Origin: Embleya sp040605455
GTDB taxonomy: Bacteria > Actinomycetota > Actinomycetes > Streptomycetales > Streptomycetaceae
Length of the DNA: 64,000 bases
Assembly (NCBI RefSeq): GCF_040605455.1
Contig: NZ_JBEXCV010000003.1
Location: 1-64,000 of the forward strand
Reading direction: 5' to 3'
Shown: positions 36,364 to 45,289 of the stretch, one piece after another
How positions within the stretch are numbered: position 1 is the first letter of the stretch
Layout of the letters: the number at the start of each line of letters is the position of its first letter
Program-made: the position numbers and the translations under genes
The notes under the pieces: model-generated
Seen by the model: the letters and a program-made list of their open reading frames with translations, nothing else
Database searches by the model: none
What the model was told of the DNA's origin: nothing

Positions 36364-36716
36364 TCGAAGTCTCAACTCTCTCTTGGCATTTGCTGGCCGT
36401 CGACCGCAGTGGCCGACGCCGACAACGCTGCCGGCGGCTTGATCGTCGTGGGATGTCCGGCAGGGAAACGGGACCGGGCCGGGCGAGGCGCCGACGCGAA
36501 CGGGCCGCACCTGTAACGGAAACCGGATACACCGGAACCGGCAGGGCACGGATACGACGCCTGCCGTACACCCTCGGCACCGGTTGTTTCCGTAGCGGAC
36601 AGTCGCCGAGGGGCTGCGCTCTGGTTGTCTCCAGGCGAGGGGTATCCGGCTTGATCGCCGGGCGACATGACGAACGGTCAGGTCGGTTCGCCACCCGCCT
36701 TCAGGAGCCGACAGCC
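36364..36716. promoter_or_regulatory. Divergent promoter region of the Pst-like cluster
   Basis: This 353-bp region should hold promoters for both the secreted binding protein (minus) and the transporter operon (plus). I looked for PhoP boxes (repeats of GTTCACC) and found none that is convincing; GGTTCGCCACCCGCC near 36690 is the nearest. CAGGAG precedes the pstC-like start. Confidence 0.45.
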
Positions 36717-37733
36717 ATGGCACATCCGCCCGTGTTCGCACCCGAATCGCCGGAGCTCATCGATTCGCCCCGGCGGATCGTGGTACGTCGGACCAGGGCC
36801 GACCACGCGTTCCGCTGGACCACGCGCGGCGTGGCGATTCTGGTCCTGGGACTGCTCGTCGCGATCGGCGGCTACCTGCTCTACCAAGGCAGCAGCGCGC
36901 TCGATCGGGCCGGGTGGGGATTCCTCACCGAGGATGTGTGGGAGCCCAAGAGCGGCACCTTCGGGGTTCGCGGTCTGCTCACCGGCACCATCCTGGTGGC
37001 CATCGTCGCGCTCGTCGTCGCCGTACCGATCGCACTCACCGCGGCCCTGTACATCACCGAGTTCGCGCCCCGGCGACTGCGCGGCCTGCTCACCTCGACC
37101 GTGGACCTGATGGCCGCGGTGCCCAGCATCATCTACGGCATCTTCGGCTTCTTCGTGTTGCAGCCCCAACTGATCCCGGTCAGCCGGTGGTTGGCCACCA
37201 ATGTGGACTTCCTGCCGATCTTCGAGATCCGCACGATCGACGTGAAGGCCCGCTTCGTGGACAGCCAGTTCAGCTCCTCGCTGTTCATCTCCGGCGTCGT
37301 GGTGTCAACCATGGTCATCCCGATCTGCTGCTCGGTCAGCCGCGAAGTGTTCGGGCAGGCGCCGCCCGGCGAGAAGGAGGGCGCGCTCGCGCTCGGCGCC
37401 ACCCGCTGGGGGGTGATCCGCGCGGTGGTCCTGCCGTTCGGACGCGGCGGCATGATCGGCGGCATCATGCTCGGCCTGGGTCGAGCCTTGGGCGAGACCA
37501 TCGCCGTCGCGATGATCATCTCGTTCAACACCGACTTCTCGTTCCGCATCCTCGACGGTCAGGGCTCGACGATCTCCTCGTTGATCGTCTTGAAGTACGG
37601 CGAGGCCGACACCGAGTCGATCTCCGCGCTGATGGCCGCCGGCCTCGCGCTCTTCGTCCTCACCCTCGCCGTCAACACCGTGGCCGGCGTCCTTGTCGCG
37701 CGCTCGCGCAGCGGCAAGTCCACCGAGATCTGA
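36717..37733 (+). CDS. Pst-like ABC transporter permease, PstC type
   Basis: This 338-residue membrane protein is the first permease of a phosphate-type importer. It has a polar N-terminus of about 38 residues and six helices. The family segment RGLLTGTILVAIVALVVAVPIALTAALYITEF is visible as RGLLTGT near 83 and ALYITEF near 106. The ATPase-contact loop is EKEGALALGATRWGVIR near 219-235, then GLGRALGETIA near 255-265. A loop of about 30 extra residues (near 155-185, NVDFLPIFEIRTIDVKARFV) separates two helices and is longer than in classical PstC. CAGGAG lies upstream of the ATG. Confidence 0.85.
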   Translation: MAHPPVFAPESPELIDSPRRIVVRRTRADHAFRWTTRGVAILVLGLLVAIGGYLLYQGSSALDRAGWGFLTEDVWEPKSGTFGVRGLLTGTILVAIVALVVAVPIALTAALYITEFAPRRLRGLLTSTVDLMAAVPSIIYGIFGFFVLQPQLIPVSRWLATNVDFLPIFEIRTIDVKARFVDSQFSSSLFISGVVVSTMVIPICCSVSREVFGQAPPGEKEGALALGATRWGVIRAVVLPFGRGGMIGGIMLGLGRALGETIAVAMIISFNTDFSFRILDGQGSTISSLIVLKYGEADTESISALMAAGLALFVLTLAVNTVAGVLVARSRSGKSTEI

Positions 37734-37789
37734 ACAAAGACAAGCAGCCGCCGGCCCCACCAGACCCACCACCGAGGGGATCCACGACG

Positions 37790-38965
37790 ATGACCGTCAC
37801 CGAGCCGATCGTTCGGCCCGGACCCGACGCGCCGCCGCCCGCGCCGCGACCACCGGAGGAAGCCCGCGTGGCGCTGCGCCGCGTGGCCCCCGACGACATC
37901 GGCGTCGCGCTCGGCGCGGCGGTCGCCGGCGCGAGTTTCGCGTGGGTGCTGTACGGGCGGATCCTGCCGGTCTCCGGCTGGCAGGGCTACCTGATCACGG
38001 CCTACGCGAGCTTCCTGTTGCTGTACGCGATCGCCACCCGCATGCGCCTGGGCCGAGTCGCCGCCGGCGACCGGGTGGCCGGCGCGGTGATCTCCACCGG
38101 TGCGGCCTTGATGGTCGGCACGGTGGTCACCGTCATCGGCTATGTCTTCGTCAAGGGCTTCGGCCGGATGTTGCACGCCGACTTCTTCACCGCGACCCAG
38201 CGGCACTTCAGCGCGCTGAGCGCCGACGGCGTCGCGGTCGGCGCTGCGCACGCCATCGTCGGCACGTTCGAACAAATGGGCATCGCGATCGTGCTGAGCG
38301 TCCCGCTCGGGGTGATCGCCGCGATCTACATGAACGAGGTCGGCGGCCGGTTCGCCGGGGTGGTGCGGGTGGTGGTCGAGGCGATGACCGCGATCCCCTC
38401 GGTGGTCGCGGGCCTGTTCGTCTACGCCTTCTTCGTCATCTCGCTCGGCCAGGGCTTTTGCGGTCTGGCCGCGGGTCTGGCGCTGTCGGTGGAGATGATG
38501 CCGGTGGTCACGCGCGCCACCGAAGTGGTGCTGCGACTGGTGCCCAACGGCCTGCGCGAGGCCTCGCTGGCGCTGGGCGCGGGCGAGTTCCGCACGCTGT
38601 GGAACGTCGTACTGCCCACCGCCCGCAGCGGCCTGGTCACCGCCGTCATCCTCGGTTGCGCCCGCGTGGTCGGCGAGACCGCGCCCGTACTGCTGGTCGC
38701 GGGCGGCAGCGCCGGGATGAACTGGAACCCGTTCAGCGGTGTGCAGAACTCGCTGCCGTACTTCATCTGGGTGAACTACAAGTCGCCCAGCGACGAGCTC
38801 AACTCCCTCGCGTGGGGCGCCGGCGTGGCCCTGCTGCTGATCGTCCTCGTGTTGTTCACCCTCGCGCGCCTGATCGGCGGGCGCGCCCCCGGTGAGTCCG
38901 GTCGTCGCAAGCGGCGGCGTGCCACCGCTGTCGCCAAGTCCCTCACCCCGGAGCCCACTTCATGA
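37790..38965 (+). CDS. Pst-like ABC transporter permease, PstA type
   Basis: This 391-residue protein is the partner permease. A proline-rich cytosolic start (residues 1-35) precedes two extra helices (about 38-80), then the six core helices. The ATPase-contact loop is LREASLALGAGEFRTLWNVVLP near 260-281, followed by GCARVVGETAPVLLVAG near 292-308. The C-terminus is basic (RRKRRR). Its first helices go beyond the classical PstA length of about 290-300. It starts 56 bp after the PstC-type gene and overlaps the anchored PstS gene by 4 bp. Confidence 0.85.
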   Translation: MTVTEPIVRPGPDAPPPAPRPPEEARVALRRVAPDDIGVALGAAVAGASFAWVLYGRILPVSGWQGYLITAYASFLLLYAIATRMRLGRVAAGDRVAGAVISTGAALMVGTVVTVIGYVFVKGFGRMLHADFFTATQRHFSALSADGVAVGAAHAIVGTFEQMGIAIVLSVPLGVIAAIYMNEVGGRFAGVVRVVVEAMTAIPSVVAGLFVYAFFVISLGQGFCGLAAGLALSVEMMPVVTRATEVVLRLVPNGLREASLALGAGEFRTLWNVVLPTARSGLVTAVILGCARVVGETAPVLLVAGGSAGMNWNPFSGVQNSLPYFIWVNYKSPSDELNSLAWGAGVALLLIVLVLFTLARLIGGRAPGESGRRKRRRATAVAKSLTPEPTS

Positions 38966-40560
38966 CCCAGATCAAGCGCGGCCCCGCGCTCTTGCTCAGA
39001 CTGGCGATCGCCTCCCTGCTCAGTGTCCCGCTGCTCACCCTGCCGACCGGCACCGCCTCGGCCGCAACCGGAATCCACGGCAGCGGGTCGACGTGGAGTG
39101 CGCCCGCGACCATGCAATGGGCGGTCGACGTCGCCGCCCGCGGTCTGGCAGTCGACTACACCCCCAACGGATCCACCGCCGGACGCACCGACTTCATGCA
39201 CCACCTGGTCGACTTCGCCGTCTCGGAGATCCCCTTCCAGGGCAATTACGTCGACCGCACCGGAGCCTCGACCAACGAACTCGCCGCCCTGGCGGGCTCG
39301 AACACCAGGTTCAAGTACCTGCCGATCGTCGCCGGCGGCACCTCGTTCATGTACAACCTCAAGATCCGCGGCCAACAGGTGCGCAACCTGCAACTGTCGC
39401 CGCGCACCATCGCCGGCATCTTCACCAACCAGATCAAGGTGTGGAACGACAAGGCGATCAAGGACGACAACCCTGCGCTGGCCCTGCCGGCGACCCCCAT
39501 CACGCCGGTCGTGCGCTCCGACGGGTCGGGTACCACCGCACAGTTCACCGCGTTCCTCACCAACCAGGTCAACGACATCTGGCGACCGTTCTTCCCCGGT
39601 GGAATGACCTCGGAGTTCCCGGTCAAGGGCGCGACCAAGGCGCAGGCCGGGTCCGAGGGCGTGGCCAACTACGTCGCGGCCGGCTACGGCGAGGGCGGAA
39701 TCACCTACGTCGAGACCGCCTACGCCATCCAACGCCAGTTCCCGGTGGCCTCGGTCAAGAACACCGCGGGCGTGTACACCCAACCCACCTCCGACGCGGT
39801 GTCGGTCGCGCTCACCAAGGCCCGGCTCAACCAGGACAGTACGCAGGTCCTGGACGACGTCTACACCAACGCCGATCGGCGCGCCTACCCGATCTCCAGC
39901 TACAGCTACATGATCGTGCCCGCCGCGAAACAGTTCGGCTTCGACGAGGCCAAGGGCGAGACGTTGGGCAAGTTCATCAAGTACTTCCTGTGCGCCGGAC
40001 AGGCCAGGGCCCCGGAACTGGGCTACTCGCCGCTGCCGCCCAAACTGGTCAGCTTCGGCTACGACGCGATCAAGTCGATCCCCGGCGCAGCCGACCCCGG
40101 CGCGCTGCCGGCGAACCTGACCAAGCCGACCAAGGCGGAGTACGACGCCTGCCCGAACCCGACCTTCGACCCGGCCTGGGTGCCGCCGGAGCAGAAGCAG
40201 CAGCAACAGCAGCCCCAACAGAATGCTCCGGGTGGTGGCACGAACAACCAGAACAACAACGGCAACGGTGGCAACACACCCAAGCCCGGTGAAACGCCCG
40301 GCGCAACCGCCCCCGGCACTCAGGGTCCGGACAATGCCGGCGGCACCGTGGACCAGGGCACCGGTGAAGTCGTGGCCGGCGGCGACAAGTCCAGCCCCGC
40401 CGGACCGGTCAGTGCCGGATCGGTGGAAGCAGGCGACTCGCCGCCGCTGCCGCCGGTGTGGTTCTACGCGCTGACCCTGGTGTGCCTGGCGGCCGCCGTG
40501 TTCGGTGCGCCGTTTCTGTACAGCCGCATCGGTCGAGGGCGTGGGCCCGATGTCCGTTGA
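38962..40560 (+). CDS. Membrane-anchored PstS-type phosphate-binding protein
   Basis: This 532-residue protein has a signal peptide (1-34, ending TASA) and a PstS fold over about 36-395. Phosphate-loop motifs are present: GSGSTWSAP near 39-47, DFAVSEIPFQ near 84-93 and RSDGSGTTAQF near 185-195. A Gln/Asn/Gly-rich disordered linker (about 412-495) leads to one C-terminal helix (WFYALTLVCLAAAVFGAPF) and a short basic tail. Classical PstS of Gram-positives is a lipoprotein; here the lipobox is missing and a transmembrane tether takes its place. It is translationally coupled to the PstA-type gene, so it is surely the binding protein of this transporter. Confidence 0.87.
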   Translation: MTQIKRGPALLLRLAIASLLSVPLLTLPTGTASAATGIHGSGSTWSAPATMQWAVDVAARGLAVDYTPNGSTAGRTDFMHHLVDFAVSEIPFQGNYVDRTGASTNELAALAGSNTRFKYLPIVAGGTSFMYNLKIRGQQVRNLQLSPRTIAGIFTNQIKVWNDKAIKDDNPALALPATPITPVVRSDGSGTTAQFTAFLTNQVNDIWRPFFPGGMTSEFPVKGATKAQAGSEGVANYVAAGYGEGGITYVETAYAIQRQFPVASVKNTAGVYTQPTSDAVSVALTKARLNQDSTQVLDDVYTNADRRAYPISSYSYMIVPAAKQFGFDEAKGETLGKFIKYFLCAGQARAPELGYSPLPPKLVSFGYDAIKSIPGAADPGALPANLTKPTKAEYDACPNPTFDPAWVPPEQKQQQQQPQQNAPGGGTNNQNNNGNGGNTPKPGETPGATAPGTQGPDNAGGTVDQGTGEVVAGGDKSSPAGPVSAGSVEAGDSPPLPPVWFYALTLVCLAAAVFGAPFLYSRIGRGRGPDVR

Positions 40561-40741
40561 ATCGCGTGAGTGGGCCGAGTCGGGTGACCGGGAGGTGTCC
40601 GGTCCGTGCGGCGCAGACGAACTTTCGAACACCGTGTCGATTTCCGCTCCCCTGGTGTCGCCGCGCCGCGCGAGGATCGGCGCGGGTCGTCCTCGTCGGG
40701 GGGAGCCGATCCCGAATGCGGGTGAGAGAAGTGGAGTTGCC

Positions 40742-43009
40742 GTGAGCGGCACCGAACGATCCACCGCCTCGCAGGGACGCGCCCTGTCCGTCGCCGGTGT
40801 CATCGCGCTGTGCGTCGCGCTGCTCGCGGGCTGGCTCGGCGTGGTCGCCGGCTCGGCCGGCGCAGCCGAGCCGGGCCGCCCGGCCGTGACGGTGTCGCAG
40901 AGCACCAACCTGGTCAACCAGCGCATCCTGGTCAAGTGGACCGGCTTCACCTTGGCGGCCGGCACCAACAGCGTCGTCGTGATGCAGTGCAAGGGCACCT
41001 CGCCTCAGCCCCGGGACTGCTGGGCGCCGCGCTGGACCGAGAAAGGCGAAGAGGTCAAGCAGCCCGACTCGGTACCGCCGGGAGCCTCCACCAAACAGAC
41101 CGGACTGCCCACCGCCGCAGACGGATCCGGGCAGGCGTGGATCCAGGTACGGCCGGCGCTGCGACTGCCCGAGCTCGGCTGCTCCGACCGCCAGGTGTGC
41201 TCGATCGTGGTGTTCGTGACGCCGGCCGAGGGAAGCACGGCCTCCTCGTTCAAGCCCTTGGAAAACGTGGAGTTGGGCCTGTCGTACGGTCCCAAGGACA
41301 CCGAGATGGCGCTGGCCTTCGCCGCCGGCCAGTATGCGCTCACGCCGTTGTCCTTCGTGCCCGCGCCCGACGCGTGCCCCGGCATGGAGCACCCCGACCT
41401 CTCGGTCAACGGGGCCGGCGAGTTCACCCAGGCGGGTTCCTCATGGGTGTTCGGGCTGTGTACCGCCCGAACCAACACCGTCAACATGACGGTGAGTGCG
41501 GGCTCCGGCCCCAGCGGGCGCGAGGTCTTCCTCAACAAGAGCGTCGACGTCGGTGTCACCCAACAGCCCATCGCCGGCCCCCTCGACAGCGCCCGCCCGG
41601 TGCCGCTGGGGGGTATCCGAGACAAGGCGAAGACGGTGTACGCGCCGCTGACCAACGGCGCACTGGCGTTCTCGTTCAATATCGACGACGTGCAAACGCA
41701 CCTGCCCGTCACATCGATGAAATTGACCCCACGCCTGGTCGCGAAGCTGATCACCGGGGCATACCCGGCCGCGCCGCACGGTCCCGGTGCGATTCTGCAG
41801 TTGTCCCAGGACCCGGAGTTCACGGCCATCAATGAAGAGCACGCCTGGCCCGTCGCCGTGCGCACCCCGATCCTGCGGGGGGTCCAGGACGACACCATCT
41901 GGGCGCTGACCCAATGGCTCGTCTCCGACCCGGAGACGCTCACATGGCTCTCCGGCACGCCGGACGCCAACGGCATCGTGTGTCCCGCCGAGTGGCGGGT
42001 CGGCCCAGCGACCTACCCCATGGCGGTGTACACCAACCGACTGGAGATGCTCGCCAACACGAACGTGCCGCAGTCGGTGTACGAGGACATCGTCAACCGG
42101 CTGGGCAACTCGGTGCCGACCAACCGCAGCATCACCGACGTCGGCCCGAAGGACGACGGTCAGGACAAGTACGGCTACCACAACGTCATGGCGATCACCT
42201 CGGTCGAGGCGGCCACGCGCATGGGCACCCCGATGGCCAAAATCCGCAACGCCGCAGGCAACTTCGTCGATCCGACCGACCCCGCGACCGTACGCGCCGG
42301 CCTCGCCGCCGCCAAGCCGGGCCCGGACGGAGTCACCCTGACCAACGACTTCCGCAGCACGGTCGCGAACGCCTACCCGCTCACCGTCACCAATGTGGCG
42401 ATGGTCTCCACCGACAAGCTCACCGCCGCCAAGGCGACCAAGATCGACACCTTCCTCGCCTACGCGGCGACGGCCGGCCAGATACAGACCGGAAGCTTCC
42501 AGCCCGGCGCGCTGCCGCCCGGCTACATCCCGCTCAGCGCCGCGCAGAAACAGCAGATCACCGACGCCCGCAAGAAGATCGCCGACGCGCCCAAGTGGAC
42601 CGGCGAAACGCCGCCGCCCACCACCGCGCCCGTCGCCCAGGGCAACAACGCCGGCAGCTCGGCCGGTTCGAGCGCCGGCAACAACGGCGGCCCGAACACC
42701 CCGGGCACGGTCGACCCCAGCGGCACTCCCACCGCCGCGCCCTCGACCGCACCCTCCACCGCCCCCATCGGCGCGGCTGCCCCACCCACCGACAAGGGTC
42801 CGTTCCCCTCGGTCGCCAACGTGATCAAGGACGCGCTCGACGGCGACCCGTCGGCGCTCGTGCTCCTGGTCCTGATGTGCGTCAGCGGGGCCGCGCTGAT
42901 CGCATGCCCGGTACTGCTCTCGCTCGGACACAAGCGCCGCACCGGTGGCTGGCCACCACCGGTGGCCGCCGTTCTGCGCCTGGTCGGTCGCCAGGGGGCT
43001 GCCACATGA
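40742..43009 (+). CDS. Large secreted, C-terminally membrane-anchored protein with PstS-like C-terminal part
   Basis: This 755-residue protein has a signal peptide (about 1-40). Its first extracellular domain begins VTVSQSTNLVNQRILVKWTG and continues with VVVMQCKG and CSIVVFVTP, an immunoglobulin-like layout resembling neocarzinostatin-type domains. A large middle part follows. Residues about 430-620 have PstS-like segments (YPMAVYTNRLEML, ATAGQIQTGSFQPGALPPGY), suggesting a degenerate binding-protein fold. A Gly/Ser/Thr/Pro linker and a helix (ALVLLVLMCVSGAALIACPV) form the anchor. GTG 40742 has GGAG upstream; an ATG at 40550 overlapping the previous gene is less likely. The stop overlaps the sortase-fold gene. 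The function is unknown. Confidence 0.72.
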   Translation: MSGTERSTASQGRALSVAGVIALCVALLAGWLGVVAGSAGAAEPGRPAVTVSQSTNLVNQRILVKWTGFTLAAGTNSVVVMQCKGTSPQPRDCWAPRWTEKGEEVKQPDSVPPGASTKQTGLPTAADGSGQAWIQVRPALRLPELGCSDRQVCSIVVFVTPAEGSTASSFKPLENVELGLSYGPKDTEMALAFAAGQYALTPLSFVPAPDACPGMEHPDLSVNGAGEFTQAGSSWVFGLCTARTNTVNMTVSAGSGPSGREVFLNKSVDVGVTQQPIAGPLDSARPVPLGGIRDKAKTVYAPLTNGALAFSFNIDDVQTHLPVTSMKLTPRLVAKLITGAYPAAPHGPGAILQLSQDPEFTAINEEHAWPVAVRTPILRGVQDDTIWALTQWLVSDPETLTWLSGTPDANGIVCPAEWRVGPATYPMAVYTNRLEMLANTNVPQSVYEDIVNRLGNSVPTNRSITDVGPKDDGQDKYGYHNVMAITSVEAATRMGTPMAKIRNAAGNFVDPTDPATVRAGLAAAKPGPDGVTLTNDFRSTVANAYPLTVTNVAMVSTDKLTAAKATKIDTFLAYAATAGQIQTGSFQPGALPPGYIPLSAAQKQQITDARKKIADAPKWTGETPPPTTAPVAQGNNAGSSAGSSAGNNGGPNTPGTVDPSGTPTAAPSTAPSTAPIGAAAPPTDKGPFPSVANVIKDALDGDPSALVLLVLMCVSGAALIACPVLLSLGHKRRTGGWPPPVAAVLRLVGRQGAAT

Positions 43010-43968
43010 CCGCCGACACCGTCTCCAAGGTGCCCGCGACCGCGCCGGCGAGCGCACCCGCGACCGAACAGGCGCCCGCGAGCGCACCCGCGGGCGCCGG
43101 CGGGCAACCGCCCGCGACCGCGGACAAGCCCCGCACGGGGCACGCGGACCCGTACACGATCGCCGGCGCGTCCGTCGCGCTGCTGGCTCTGCTCATCGCG
43201 GGCTTCGTCGGCTACCTGTACGTGGTCTCCGACATCCAACAGGCCCGCGACCAGAGCATCCTGGCCGACCGGCTCTCCGACGAGCTCTACCGCGACGTCG
43301 GCCCGCTCGGCGGCAACATCGACAAGGGCAGCCCGGTCGCGATGCTGCGCATCCCCGCGATCGGCGTGCGCCAGGTCGTGGTCGAGGGCACCACCGCGGA
43401 CTCGCTCGCCAAGGGGCCCGGACACCTGCGCACCAGCGGCCTGCCCGGCCAGGGCGGGCACAGCGTGATCATGGGACGCTCGCACACCTTCGGCGGCCCG
43501 TTCCGGGACCTCTCGCGACTGCGCGTCGGCCAACGCATCGAAGCCATCACGCAACAGGGTGAGTTCACCTACAAGGTGATCGAGCGCCGGCACGTGGCCA
43601 ACGGCAAGGACGACGTGCTCGCGCCCGGCCGGGAGAACCGGCTCGTGCTGATCACCGCCGACTCGTGGATCCGACCCGGTGGGCGCACCGTCGTGATCGC
43701 CGAACTGCAGGGTGCCCCCAAAGCCCAGGAGGGTCGCCGCCCGCAAGGTCTACGCGCGGACGAGAAGGGCACCGGCGGCTACGCGGACGCCGGCGTGCGA
43801 CTGCTTCTGTGGGCACAGGCGTTCACGCTCGTGCTCGTCGTCCTGGTCTGGGCGCTGCGCCGCCACCCCGATCGCCGAGGCACGCTCCTGCTCGGCACCC
43901 CGGTCGTGCTCGCCGTCGTGTGGGCACTGTACGAATCCGCCGCTCGCGTACTCCCGGCGACGCTCTGA
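43006..43968 (+). CDS. Sortase-fold membrane protein lacking the catalytic cysteine and usual histidine
   Basis: This 320-residue protein has a Pro/Ala-rich start, one helix (about 53-74), an extracellular sortase domain (about 108-236) and two C-terminal helices (about 266-285 and 295-312). Family landmarks are clear: LRIPAIGVRQVVVEGT, GPGHLRTSGLPGQGGHSVIMG, GPFRDLSRLRVGQRI and TYKVIERRHV. At the place of the catalytic His (GHR) it has GRSH (157-160), and at TLxTC it has LITAD with Ala 218. There is no cysteine anywhere in the protein. It therefore cannot work as a transpeptidase and is a pseudoenzyme, perhaps a scaffold for the Pst-like complex. The ATG overlaps the previous stop; the PstB-type gene follows 46 bp later. 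Confidence 0.8.
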   Translation: MTADTVSKVPATAPASAPATEQAPASAPAGAGGQPPATADKPRTGHADPYTIAGASVALLALLIAGFVGYLYVVSDIQQARDQSILADRLSDELYRDVGPLGGNIDKGSPVAMLRIPAIGVRQVVVEGTTADSLAKGPGHLRTSGLPGQGGHSVIMGRSHTFGGPFRDLSRLRVGQRIEAITQQGEFTYKVIERRHVANGKDDVLAPGRENRLVLITADSWIRPGGRTVVIAELQGAPKAQEGRRPQGLRADEKGTGGYADAGVRLLLWAQAFTLVLVVLVWALRRHPDRRGTLLLGTPVVLAVVWALYESAARVLPATL

Positions 43969-44014
43969 CGCCGGCTCTCGTCCCGTCCCACTCCACACCC
44001 CGGAGGCTCCGCAC

Positions 44015-44866
44015 GTGACCAGCCCGGACAGCGGTGCGACGACTCTCGCTCCCGCAGCCGAGACCCAGCCTTTACCGGCTCAATCCGCCGGTGGGCGTGG
44101 CTCGACGCTCACCGCGGATGCCGTCAGCGCCTGGTTCGGCACTCACAAGGTGCTCGAACGCGTCGACCTCGTGATGGCGGCCAACTCCGTCACGGCCCTG
44201 ATCGGGCCGTCCGGCTGCGGCAAGTCCACCTTCCTGCGCATCCTCAACCGGATGCACGAACTCGTGCCCAGCGCGCAACTCGCGGGCCGGGTCCTGCTCG
44301 ACGGGGAGGACATCTATGACTCCACCCGCCGCCCGATCGAGACCCGGCGACGGGTCGGGATGGTCTTCCAAAAGCCCAACCCGTTCCCGGCGATGTCCAT
44401 CTACGACAACGTGGTCGCCGGCCTGAAACTGACCGGCGTGCGCAACGCCGACAAGGACGCCGTCGTGGAGTCCTCCCTGGTGCGGGCCGGCCTGTGGATG
44501 GAGGTGAGAAATCGGCTCAGGCAACCCGGCGGTGCGCTCTCCGGAGGCCAGCAGCAACGTCTCTGCATCGCCCGCTCCCTGGCGGTCGACCCGGACGTAC
44601 TGCTCATGGACGAGCCGTGCTCGGCACTCGACCCGACCTCCACCCGCCGGATCGAGGACACCATCGGCGAACTGCGCGACGACATCACCATCGTGATCGT
44701 CACGCACAACATGCAACAGGCCCAACGCGTCTCCGACCATTGCGCGTTCTTCCTCGCGGCGGAGAACACCCCCGGCCACATCGTCGAGGCCGGACCCACC
44801 ACCGCGATCTTCGGCGCCCCCCGCGACCCTCGGACGGCCGACTATGTCGCCGGTCGCTTCGGATGA
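44015..44866 (+). CDS. Pst-like ABC transporter ATP-binding protein, PstB type
   Basis: This 283-residue protein powers the Pst-like importer. A 30-residue Ala/Pro start precedes the ATPase domain. Walker A GPSGCGKST lies near 64-72, FQKPNPFP (a PstB hallmark) near 120-127, the signature LSGGQQQRLCIARSLAV near 176-192 and Walker B VLLMDEPCSALDP near 198-210. The length and motifs are those of PstB, so the imported ion is phosphate or a close analogue. GTG 44015 follows CGGAGG. It is the last transporter gene, but the next small gene overlaps its end by 23 bp. Confidence 0.9.
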   Translation: MTSPDSGATTLAPAAETQPLPAQSAGGRGSTLTADAVSAWFGTHKVLERVDLVMAANSVTALIGPSGCGKSTFLRILNRMHELVPSAQLAGRVLLDGEDIYDSTRRPIETRRRVGMVFQKPNPFPAMSIYDNVVAGLKLTGVRNADKDAVVESSLVRAGLWMEVRNRLRQPGGALSGGQQQRLCIARSLAVDPDVLLMDEPCSALDPTSTRRIEDTIGELRDDITIVIVTHNMQQAQRVSDHCAFFLAAENTPGHIVEAGPTTAIFGAPRDPRTADYVAGRFG

Positions 44867-45230
44867 GTCGCGGGCCCCGGACGGTACGCCGGAACGGCAC
44901 GCGCGCTACGACGTCCACCTGGACGCCGAGCAGCACGTGCGGTGGCGGCTCATCGCCCCGAACGGCCGCGTGCTCGCGCGGTCCGCTCGGGGCCATGTCA
45001 CGGCGGGGGCCTGCCGTATCGAGCTGGACCGGCTGCGTCGCCGGGTGGTCGACCTCGTGCCCGTCATCGGACGGGCCACCGGTGCGCCGGGCTGGTTCTG
45101 GAGCGTGGCTCTCGAACCCAGTGCTCCCGTCGCGTTGTCGGCCCGCACCTACGAGCGCCTGGAGAGTTGCCAGGTGTCCTACGAGAGATTCGTCCGCCTG
45201 CTGACCGTCACCGAGCCCGACGACTGGTGA
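44844..45230 (+). CDS. Small protein with a YegP/DUF1508-like segment
   Basis: This 128-residue cytosolic protein starts inside the PstB-type gene in another frame (23-bp overlap), so it is translated with the transporter. Residues 22-70 (YDVHLDAEQHVRWRLI, APNGRVLARS, then a helix with ACRIELDRLRRRV) follow the pattern of the YegP/UPF0339 fold, in which a strand pair with N-G-x-V-x-A-x-S precedes a helix. The rest is unrecognised. The family has no assigned function. The match is by eye and tentative. An alternative start further in frame was not found. Confidence 0.6.
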   Translation: MSPVASDESRAPDGTPERHARYDVHLDAEQHVRWRLIAPNGRVLARSARGHVTAGACRIELDRLRRRVVDLVPVIGRATGAPGWFWSVALEPSAPVALSARTYERLESCQVSYERFVRLLTVTEPDDW

Positions 45231-45289
45231 CCTGGGCCGCGAGCCCGCCACGATCGCGACGGTCGTGGCGGCGCGCCCCCCGCAGTGGA

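Noticed and set aside
36364..36716. PhoP box (GTTCACC direct repeats) before the Pst-like operon
   Set aside because: No repeat close to consensus was found; only a weak GGTTCGCC-like sequence is present.
40550..40741. ATG 40550 as start of the 755-residue secreted protein
   Set aside because: It would put about 64 polar residues before the signal peptide; GTG 40742 has GGAG and gives a normal signal sequence.
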